Assembly: GCA_018399855.1 (NCBI GenBank) | Contig: JAGYNX010000007.1 | Span: 1-20,714, forward strand | DNA from: Spirochaetota bacterium | GTDB taxonomy: Bacteria; Spirochaetota; UBA4802; UB4802 | Direction: 5' to 3' | Length of the DNA: 20,714 nucleotides | Part shown: one piece after another, positions 14,106 to 20,714 of the stretch | How positions within the stretch are numbered: the first letter of the stretch is position 1 | Layout: the number at the start of each line of letters is the position of its first letter | Translations under genes and position numbers: made by a program | Notes under the pieces: generated by a model | Told to the model about the DNA's origin: nothing | Database searches by the model: none | What the model saw: only the letters and a program-made list of their open reading frames with translations

Positions 14106-16490
14106 TTGAAAAAAAAGTTTTTATACATGGTTACTATCCTTCTTTTTTTGGCTGTTAATCTTGTCATTATCGGTGATATGGGGATGTATTCAAAACAATA
14201 CCCGTTTAACCGGCTGCTTGTTGGTGATACTTTTCTCTACAGGTTGAGCCCCGCTGATACAGAGATGGAATACGGCTGTCGACTTGATAAAATTGACTCG
14301 AAACCTGTTGATGCCCGACACATCATTAATCAGCTGATGAAAATTCAATTAAAGCCGGGTCTCACCTTTTCATGTGTTAAAGATGGCAACACCCATACGG
14401 TGTCTTTTCAGGGAGCACCCGAACAGGGAAATATTGGATGGCTGTTTATGTTGCTTCTGCTGATTGGCAACGTATGCTGGATATGGGGACTTGTTGTGGG
14501 GACATTACATACCCGGAGTTACCAGGCGTACCTGTATTTTCTTTTCTCGTGTGGATATGGGCTTTTCCTTCTTATGCTTGTGGACGTATTCAGTTTTAGA
14601 AGACTTATCCCTATATTTATGCTTGCAATCGCCATTACCATTATTGTTCTTATCAGGATCAGCTGTAATCTTGCAAATCGACGTATGGGGAAATCCGGAA
14701 TTTTTTTAAGTGTACTGGTATCCTGCATACTGGGCATTCTGTATATCCTTTACATCTCTATGCCGATGCATTTCCATGTTTTTATGCTTCTCGTGTTTTC
14801 TATGTTTCTTTCAAGTGTGCTGCTTGCAGTTATTGCTATACTTATATATGCGCTGATGAGCATGAACAGGTATATACGGCGCAGAAATATCGCTATTATG
14901 GTGGTAATGAGTATCGGGGTGCTTGTTCCCCTGGGGTTGCTTTTGATGGGTCTCCTGTTTGAACATGATGTTACTCCACAGGTATGTGTCAGCTTTGCGG
15001 TAGCAGTTCCCGTGGCACTGGGTAATAGCCTCCTATCCAGTAACTTTATAGGATCCGTTATGAATATCCGCAAAAGCCTGGTGTTTCTTTTCTTTGATGT
15101 GATGATAGCACTCATAACCGGCATATCCCTGTACTACATTGTAAACAATTTTGGATTTTTGTCTTCCGGAAGCACATTATTGTACGTGTTTTTCGTGGTA
15201 AGCGTAATGGCTCTTCTGCATTTAAGAAGAATCCTGATACGCCGGTTTGATGATGTATTATTTATGAGAAAAGATTCATACGCTCTTTCATTACAGTATA
15301 TAGCCGAGCTGGTTTCCTCACCCCAGCCCCTTAACGTAAAGATGCGAAAGATCTTTACCGAGGTAAAAAACATTGTTAAAGTACAAAAAGTACGATTCGT
15401 AGTGTTTGACTACCTTCCGGATGATCATGAAAAAACATTATCCGATTACGTGGAATACAGTTCGCGGGATTCTTTTATCGCCGATTTTTTTACCCGGTTC
15501 AGGGAGCCGGTGCTCAGGTATTCACTCATGAGCAGCTCACTGCTTGAACACAGAATTTATAATATACTTGATGAAGAGATGATAACCATTGCCGCACCTG
15601 TTTTTATTCAGGATGAGCTGCAGGGTTTATTAAAGGTTGGAGAAAAATCTGATGATGAGTTTTTTTCAGGAACGGAATTGCATTATCTCAATACAGTGGC
15701 ATTGCAGCTGCATCAGCTGTTTGAAAATGACAGGTTATTCCAGGAGTTTATCATAAAGCGGCGTTATGAAAAAGAACTTGACCTGGCTTCCTATATACAA
15801 ATGCGGTTGTTTCCCAAGAAGGCACCAAAGGACGCGGGAGTTCACATTTCCTTTTACTCAAGGCCGTATCTCAAGGTGACCGGCGATTATTTTGATTTTA
15901 TTAAGATCGGGAAAAATAAAATGGCCTTTGTTGTTGCTGACATATCCGGTCATGGGCTGGCTGCCGCCATGATACTTTCAATGACAAGTGCCATTGTCAA
16001 CGGTATGCTGCTTGAGAAAAAGAATATTGAGAAAACAGTTGAAGAAATAAATAATTTTCTTACTACCAGTTATCGTGGAATAGAATTAATAACTTTTTTT
16101 ATTGGTGTATATGATAAAACAAGCAGATCCATGCAATACATTAACGCAGGGCACAGTGCCCCCATGATAAAGAATGCCGGCAGTAATAAGATTACACGAC
16201 TTGAAGGGCGTTCAAAGATACTTGGAGTGGAATCGACAGCCCGGTATTACTCATCGAGATACGTGTTGAGCAAGGGAGACGAAATTTACCTGTTTACAGA
16301 CGGGTTAACCGAGTTATATAATGAGAATACTGACAGAACGTTCGGTGAACAGTATCTGCAGGAAATTATACTGAAAAATACACAGAAGGATATAGAGGAG
16401 CGGGTAAATGCAGTTATCGAGGCAATTAATGATTTTGGTATTGAACATGTACGGGATGATATCACATTTCTGGGGATCGAAGTTCGATAG
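14106..16490 (+). CDS. Polytopic membrane GAF-SpoIIE/PP2C-type Ser/Thr phosphatase with PDZ-like segment
   Basis: 794 residues. A membrane helix (about 6-25) is followed by an outward-facing stretch (about 30-108) that reads like a small PDZ domain (GCRLDKIDSKPVD, then GLTFSCVKDGNTHTVSF). About nine further membrane helices run to roughly residue 375, then come a GAF-like domain (about 395-545), a helix with KELDLASYIQMRLFP, and a SpoIIE/PP2C domain to the end. The metal-binding residues are intact: Asp594 and Asp597 in GDYFDF, Asp612 with GHG (615-617) in VADISGHG, Asp732 in FTDGLTE, and Asp784/785 in RDDITF. Such proteins dephosphorylate Ser or Thr, often on STAS anti-anti-sigma factors, but no such partner is visible here. 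The start is TTG 14106, with ggaagg (14094-14099) 6 bp upstream. It sits 2 bp after the degenerate relative and overlaps the next gene as annotated. Confidence 0.88.
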   Translation: MKKKFLYMVTILLFLAVNLVIIGDMGMYSKQYPFNRLLVGDTFLYRLSPADTEMEYGCRLDKIDSKPVDARHIINQLMKIQLKPGLTFSCVKDGNTHTVSFQGAPEQGNIGWLFMLLLLIGNVCWIWGLVVGTLHTRSYQAYLYFLFSCGYGLFLLMLVDVFSFRRLIPIFMLAIAITIIVLIRISCNLANRRMGKSGIFLSVLVSCILGILYILYISMPMHFHVFMLLVFSMFLSSVLLAVIAILIYALMSMNRYIRRRNIAIMVVMSIGVLVPLGLLLMGLLFEHDVTPQVCVSFAVAVPVALGNSLLSSNFIGSVMNIRKSLVFLFFDVMIALITGISLYYIVNNFGFLSSGSTLLYVFFVVSVMALLHLRRILIRRFDDVLFMRKDSYALSLQYIAELVSSPQPLNVKMRKIFTEVKNIVKVQKVRFVVFDYLPDDHEKTLSDYVEYSSRDSFIADFFTRFREPVLRYSLMSSSLLEHRIYNILDEEMITIAAPVFIQDELQGLLKVGEKSDDEFFSGTELHYLNTVALQLHQLFENDRLFQEFIIKRRYEKELDLASYIQMRLFPKKAPKDAGVHISFYSRPYLKVTGDYFDFIKIGKNKMAFVVADISGHGLAAAMILSMTSAIVNGMLLEKKNIEKTVEEINNFLTTSYRGIELITFFIGVYDKTSRSMQYINAGHSAPMIKNAGSNKITRLEGRSKILGVESTARYYSSRYVLSKGDEIYLFTDGLTELYNENTDRTFGEQYLQEIILKNTQKDIEERVNAVIEAINDFGIEHVRDDITFLGIEVR

Positions 16491-18963
16491 ACACAAACAG
16501 TCCCGTTTGATTACAGCAATGGCCTTCACCATTGTGTTTATTTCTCTTTTAACAATGCCCCTTGATGCCAGGCTGCAGCCGGAGGGTGAGATACTTCCCG
16601 GTGTATCGGCCAGTGTTGCGGGTCATCCATCGGCTTCACTGGTTAATCCCGTGCTGGGCGATGTGAATGATTCTTTCTCCCTGCAGTATCGTTACTGGCA
16701 GTATGATGGATTGGACAGGGGAACAAGCCTTGGTGCGTTAACCTGGGCGGGCTTCACTGTCTCTTATGCCCGACTTTACGGCTTGTATGATGACAGGATT
16801 CTGATTGAAGAAGAAGCTGATTATTATTACGCAGGCAAGGGTGTTATGCTTAATAATTTTATAGGCCTGGGAGCTGGATATTATCATCTATCACCAAAAG
16901 ATTCATCATATGACAGCATCAATTCATGGAATATGAGTTTTCTCTTTCAACCGGCTGACTTTATCTCTTTCAGCATGGTGTACAGCAATATTAATACCCC
17001 GGTGTGGGGTGGGAAGAAGGTACCCCGAAGGTACTGGTATTCCCTCGCCTTACGACCCTTTGGTGACAGGATATCCCTTGCCTGTGATGTAAAAAAATAT
17101 GAGGGTGAATCAATCACTGATGTACCATATGCCTTTTCTGTGCACACCAGGCTTTTTGCAGATATCATGCTGAACCTGCAGGCTGATACAGACAATAATT
17201 ACAATTTCGGCATTACCATGCCAGTTGATATCTCGGCAAAAAAAGAGAGAACCATTGTTGCCGACTATCGTTACATATCAAACAATCTGCAGGGGCAGAA
17301 GGGTTACATGAATGGCGGCGTGGTTATCACCAATGAACGCTATGATAATGCGTTGTGCATGAGGGGACGGTATCTTCGCATATCCCTTGATCACGAATTT
17401 AAGGAAGTTGAGGACGTGAAGCTTTTCAAGAAGCCGGAGACTACATTTCCAGACCTCGTTCGTGTAGTCAGAATGGCAGGGAATGACGCTACCATTGAAG
17501 GAATTATTATATACATCGAAAAGCCGGTTCTTGATTTTGCGAAAACACAGGAACTCAGAAAAGAACTGAAGTTATTTCAAAATAATGGTAAAAAGGTATA
17601 CGTCATCATGAATTCTGTTGGCAACCGGGAATATTACCTTGCCACTGCAGCGGATAAAATATTTCTTAGTCCAGGGCAGTCTTTTTTTATAAGCGGCCTG
17701 AGTGCGGAAGTTTATTTCCTGAAATCTTTGCTGGATAAAGTGGGAGTGACATTCGAAGAGGTAAAGCATGGAACATACAAATCTTTTGGTGAAGGCTTTA
17801 CCCGTGACAGCATGTCAGAAGCTTTTCGTGAAAATGTAATTTCCCTTCTAAAAAGTTCCAACCGGCAATTTGTTGGTGATATCGCAAAAGACAGGAACAT
17901 TGAAGAGTCAACGGTAAATGAACAGCTTGAACGGGGCATCATAACCGAGGGTGAGGCATGTAAACTGGGTTTCGTTGATGAATGTGCCTACCCTGATGAA
18001 GCCACCGAAAGGATAGTAAGCGGAAGAAAAATAATGCGCAATATTGTGGGTCTTGATGATTACATGAAGGAGAACGTGCATGTATACCAGTGGGGACCTG
18101 AACCGGTTATCGCCGTTGTGCACGTCTCAGGAAATATTGTGCGTGGTTCTGCCGGGAAAGACGGTCTTTTCGCTCCAAGCCTCACCGGTGACCGGGACTA
18201 TTACAGCGCACTGAAAAAAGCGTTTACCAATCCCTTCGTGAAAGCTGTTGTCATCAGAGTAAATTCAGGTGGTGGTTCGGCCTTTGCATCTGAACTTATG
18301 TGGCATTATCTCATGGAATTCAAGAAGAAATCATCTAAACCGGTTGTTTTCTCGTTCGGCAATATTGCCGCGTCGGGGGGGTATTACGTGGCATGTACAG
18401 GTGATCCCATATTCGTAAACGGAAATACGCTTACCGGTTCAATAGGCGTGGTGATGGGTAAGGTATCTTTAAAGGAACTGTATGGAAAACTGGGCATACA
18501 CAAGGATGTTGTCAAGATGAACAAGTATGCCGACCTGTTCTCAGAATCAAGAAAACTCACCGACGAAGAAGAAAAGATGCTGCAAGATAGCGTGGATCAC
18601 ATGTATAAACGATTTACTACCAGGGTGAGAAATGCACGCAACATTACAAAGGAGGGCATTCCCTCTGTTGCCGAGGGCAGGGTGTTTACCGGAAGCCAGG
18701 CGCTGAAAAACGGCCTTGCCGATCGTGAAGGCGGCCTGCTTACCGCCATAAGCTATGCCGCGGCCAGGGCGGGCATTGACAGGCAATATTCACTGCTGCA
18801 GCTTCCAAAGCGTACACAAGAACTCTCAGAAATTATGGACAAACCTGATCTACAGTCAATTCTCAGGGATGAAATGAAATTGCTGATAGATCACGCCGCT
18901 GTAGTTCGTTTGAAGGATGAACAGGTATTATACGTAAATCCCTGTAAAATTGTAATCAAGTAA
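16408..18963 (+). CDS. sppA: SppA-type (peptidase S49) protease with N-terminal barrel-like extension
   Basis: 851 residues. A signal or anchor sequence (hydrophobic core at about 37-52) is followed by roughly 270 residues with alternating aromatic strands, beginning PGVSASVAGHPSASLVNPVLG. That opening resembles outer-membrane barrel proteins of the PorV/FadL-like kind. Two tandem S49 domains follow, as in the long SppA. Domain 1 (about 340-530) has the catalytic Lys458 in HGTYKSFGEGFTRDSM. Domain 2 (about 565-780) has SGGGSAFASE and nucleophile Ser656 in AASGGYY, then LTGSIGVV. The Lys/Ser dyad is therefore complete. The start is uncertain. ATG 16408 has a strong gaggag 8 bp upstream but overlaps the phosphatase gene by 83 bp. 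ATG 16456, TTG 16507 and ATG 16519 would keep the signal core and shorten or remove the overlap. SppA degrades cleaved signal peptides and other membrane polypeptides; the extension suggests a specialised envelope role. Confidence 0.85.
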   Translation: MQLSRQLMILVLNMYGMISHFWGSKFDRHKQSRLITAMAFTIVFISLLTMPLDARLQPEGEILPGVSASVAGHPSASLVNPVLGDVNDSFSLQYRYWQYDGLDRGTSLGALTWAGFTVSYARLYGLYDDRILIEEEADYYYAGKGVMLNNFIGLGAGYYHLSPKDSSYDSINSWNMSFLFQPADFISFSMVYSNINTPVWGGKKVPRRYWYSLALRPFGDRISLACDVKKYEGESITDVPYAFSVHTRLFADIMLNLQADTDNNYNFGITMPVDISAKKERTIVADYRYISNNLQGQKGYMNGGVVITNERYDNALCMRGRYLRISLDHEFKEVEDVKLFKKPETTFPDLVRVVRMAGNDATIEGIIIYIEKPVLDFAKTQELRKELKLFQNNGKKVYVIMNSVGNREYYLATAADKIFLSPGQSFFISGLSAEVYFLKSLLDKVGVTFEEVKHGTYKSFGEGFTRDSMSEAFRENVISLLKSSNRQFVGDIAKDRNIEESTVNEQLERGIITEGEACKLGFVDECAYPDEATERIVSGRKIMRNIVGLDDYMKENVHVYQWGPEPVIAVVHVSGNIVRGSAGKDGLFAPSLTGDRDYYSALKKAFTNPFVKAVVIRVNSGGGSAFASELMWHYLMEFKKKSSKPVVFSFGNIAASGGYYVACTGDPIFVNGNTLTGSIGVVMGKVSLKELYGKLGIHKDVVKMNKYADLFSESRKLTDEEEKMLQDSVDHMYKRFTTRVRNARNITKEGIPSVAEGRVFTGSQALKNGLADREGGLLTAISYAAARAGIDRQYSLLQLPKRTQELSEIMDKPDLQSILRDEMKLLIDHAAVVRLKDEQVLYVNPCKIVIK

Positions 18964-18992
18964 TATATGCCGGGTGGGACATCAATAGTATA

Positions 18993-20525
18993 ATGAAAAA
19001 TATTTTGCTGACCATATGTATGCTGATGCTTGCAGCCGGCATGGCAGCTGCCGAAACAACACTGCCTCTTTTGGCCATAGCCCCCGTAGAGGGGGATTCT
19101 CCGAGGTCAACACCCTTCGCAAGACTTGTACGTACTCACCTTGGGAATATTGCCGGGTCTGCCGGCATATTTGAAATGGTGAACGTTGATGTGCTGGATC
19201 GCCAGATAGAAAAATTTGGCTGCAGTGATGAACAGTGCCAGATACGATTTGCCAGGGACGCGGGTATTTCTTTTATACTGCGTGGCCAGGTAAAAGACAG
19301 GGGTGATCACCTGGAACTGTTCCTGTATGCCTATGGCATCCAGGTGCCGCATTTCGGCAAGATGATAAATAGTTACAGGGTGAAAATACCTGTCAGTCAT
19401 GTGCGCCAGGGGGAAAAGGAGTACAGCTACATGGCTGAAGAACATGCGGGCTTCTTTCTGTCAACATTTCTTGGTGGCTGCAAAACTCCTGTTGCTGTTG
19501 AAAAAAAGGATACACAGTATAGATTCGACTATCCACTTGAAATCAACGGAGAGTATCCGTTATATTCATTTAAAAACGGTGACACGGATATCACCACGGG
19601 TATACCTTCACTGTATGAGAAAGTGGGCCACGTGATGGTATCTGGTAACATGGTGAGTGAATCCAGGCCATTTTCCCAGCGACATGAAAACACTCCCGTT
19701 ATCCCCGGTGATTTCATTCTTATTTCATATTCTGATACGTCCAGCTACCTCGAGGACTTTTACAGGGGAAGAAAACGCGAGATAGTGCTTGCCAATCCTT
19801 CAGCTGATGATACCTGCATGGTTATGGCTTTTTCGGTTCCGGCTAGTGCCACCATGCCTGTTGTGGTGCCGCTGCTGGGATATTACCAGGATGGAGATTA
19901 CGCGGGCCTGGGGCTCTGGGCTATGAATACAATTCCCTACCTGTACATGGAATATCATGGATTGCGAAACAGTCCCGAAAAAATGCGGGAAGACAGACAT
20001 GACATCTCAAGACAGCAGCTTGCACGGAACTATTTTGGGTGGTACATGCTTCTTGCGGGGGGGCTGCCCCAGTTTGTAGACGCCTTCTCCCACGACTATC
20101 TTAACCGCGCGTCAAAATTCGAGGGAGAACAGCCCCTGATGGGGAACACGGCAACAGCGCTGTACCTTTCCCTTGTAAGTGGAGGGGGAGGGCATTTCTA
20201 CCGGGGATACCGGGGATGGGGATACCTGTATTATCACGCGCAGAACCTGCTGCTGTATGGGATACTGTATAACTGGGCACGGCCGGAATATTATAACAAT
20301 GATACAAAAGAGTATGAAAAGGGACAACGAAATACCGCAAGGGCATACACCTTCGCATCGGTGTTGGGGGTGGTGAAGATCATTGAGATAGTGCATGTGT
20401 TGATGGTGGATGACAATATACGAAACGGGAAGGTGGAAGAAGAGATGTATACCCTGCATCCGGTAATAATGACAGAGCCCGACGGAGAATTACGGGGTGG
20501 TGCTGCCATTACCCTGCGATATTAA
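18993..20525 (+). CDS. Secreted CsgG/TolB-like envelope protein with hydrophobic C-terminal region
   Basis: 510 residues with a clear signal peptide (MKNILLTICMLMLAAGMAAA, cleavage probably after AAA). The first mature domain (about 24-165) follows the CsgG/TolB-N/LpoB-like pattern: PLLAIAPVEGDS, then a helix, then FEMVNVDVLDRQIEKFGCSDEQC, then GISFILRGQVKD. The Cys-x4-Cys pair (GCSDEQC) and the following RFARDAGISFILRG match a motif seen in many such proteins of spirochaetes and other diderms. The middle part is strand-rich. The C-terminal 160 residues hold hydrophobic stretches (around LYLSLVSGGGGHFYRGYRG and TFASVLGVVKIIEIVHVLMV), which could be membrane-embedded. It ends in ITLRY, an aromatic terminus as in outer-membrane proteins. 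The ribosome site is weak (gggtggga). It lies 29 bp after sppA and is probably in the same operon. The specific function is unknown. Confidence 0.7.
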   Translation: MKNILLTICMLMLAAGMAAAETTLPLLAIAPVEGDSPRSTPFARLVRTHLGNIAGSAGIFEMVNVDVLDRQIEKFGCSDEQCQIRFARDAGISFILRGQVKDRGDHLELFLYAYGIQVPHFGKMINSYRVKIPVSHVRQGEKEYSYMAEEHAGFFLSTFLGGCKTPVAVEKKDTQYRFDYPLEINGEYPLYSFKNGDTDITTGIPSLYEKVGHVMVSGNMVSESRPFSQRHENTPVIPGDFILISYSDTSSYLEDFYRGRKREIVLANPSADDTCMVMAFSVPASATMPVVVPLLGYYQDGDYAGLGLWAMNTIPYLYMEYHGLRNSPEKMREDRHDISRQQLARNYFGWYMLLAGGLPQFVDAFSHDYLNRASKFEGEQPLMGNTATALYLSLVSGGGGHFYRGYRGWGYLYYHAQNLLLYGILYNWARPEYYNNDTKEYEKGQRNTARAYTFASVLGVVKIIEIVHVLMVDDNIRNGKVEEEMYTLHPVIMTEPDGELRGGAAITLRY

Positions 20526-20551
20526 ACAGTGATCAAGATATTATATACAAT

Positions 20552-20714
20552 ATGAATACAGAAATACATATACAACGAAGGTCAGCAAAACGGTATTACG
20601 GCTTCGTTCTCTGGACGGTGGCAATCTGCCTGTGTATGCTCTTGCCAGGCAGCAGCCAGGCGGATCTTATGGCCCGCCTGTCACGATACAACCAGGTGCT
20701 GGTCATTCCCTCCG
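20552..20714 (+). CDS. Start of a secreted protein, truncated by window edge
   Basis: An open frame from ATG 20552 continues off the right edge (54 complete codons seen). It begins with a basic n-region (IHIQRRSAKRYY), a hydrophobic core (FVLWTVAICLCMLLPG) and a likely cleavage site after SSQA, a convincing signal peptide. The first mature residues include LSRYNQVLVIPS, reminiscent of the opening strand of TolB/CsgG-like domains such as the gene just upstream. That resemblance is short and tentative. It is 26 bp downstream of the previous stop and in the same orientation, with no clear Shine-Dalgarno. Confidence 0.6.
   Translation, partial: MNTEIHIQRRSAKRYYGFVLWTVAICLCMLLPGSSQADLMARLSRYNQVLVIPS

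Noticed and set aside
14750..15124. Minus-strand open frame opposite the phosphatase membrane region
   Set aside because: It is the complement of hydrophobic codons. The plus-strand gene has continuous domain structure and a ribosome site.

Overview
The window reads as ordinary chromosomal DNA of a diderm (outer-membrane) bacterium. The support is a bifunctional-type penicillin-binding protein, two lipoprotein-type signal peptides, a small outer-membrane-barrel-like protein ending in Phe, and an SppA protease with a barrel-like N-terminal extension. The large GAF/SpoIIE-type phosphatases and the CsgG/TolB-like protein with a Cys-x4-Cys pair fit a spirochaete or a similar deep-branching diderm. 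That placement is inference; no rRNA or tRNA marker is present. I see no insertion sequence, CRISPR array, tRNA, rRNA or phage gene, and no gene that looks recently imported.

Layout. Positions 1-2133 (+): the C-terminal part of a class A PBP (cut at the left edge), followed 14 bp later by an isochorismatase-family hydrolase. Positions 2144-2905 (-): pyrK, convergent with the hydrolase and divergent from an FGGY carbohydrate kinase (3075-4661, +). The AT-rich gap between pyrK and the kinase holds a good minus-strand promoter. A strong stem-loop at 4673-4709 separates the kinase from a compact minus-strand operon (6315 to 4722) of lipoprotein, gatC and thpR, joined by two 4-bp ATGA overlaps. 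A divergent lipoprotein of the alkaline-phosphatase/sulfatase fold follows (6481-8814, +). Between it and an outer-membrane-like protein gene (8921-9415, -) lies a 3' remnant of a bacteriohemerythrin gene. The outer-membrane gene and tsaC (9602-10564, +) are divergent, each with a clear sigma70-type promoter.

From 10586 to the right edge everything is on the plus strand with little or no spacing. A promoter with consensus hexamers precedes pgi, tmk, two multidomain GAF-SpoIIE proteins, an SppA-type protease, a CsgG/TolB-like envelope protein and the start of another secreted protein. pgi-tmk and tmk-GAF protein are joined by ATGA overlaps, so housekeeping genes are tied to an apparent envelope-signalling block.

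The most interesting part is 12715-20714. The first GAF-SpoIIE protein has lost most of the metal-binding residues of its phosphatase domain. The second, which begins 2 bp after it, keeps them all and carries a PDZ-like segment plus about ten membrane helices. SppA follows, with both catalytic residues present and a barrel-like N-terminus, then the CsgG/TolB-like proteins. A working hypothesis is an envelope-sensing module in which the pseudophosphatase modulates the active phosphatase and the downstream proteins act in the envelope. No partner kinase, anti-sigma factor or STAS protein is visible here.
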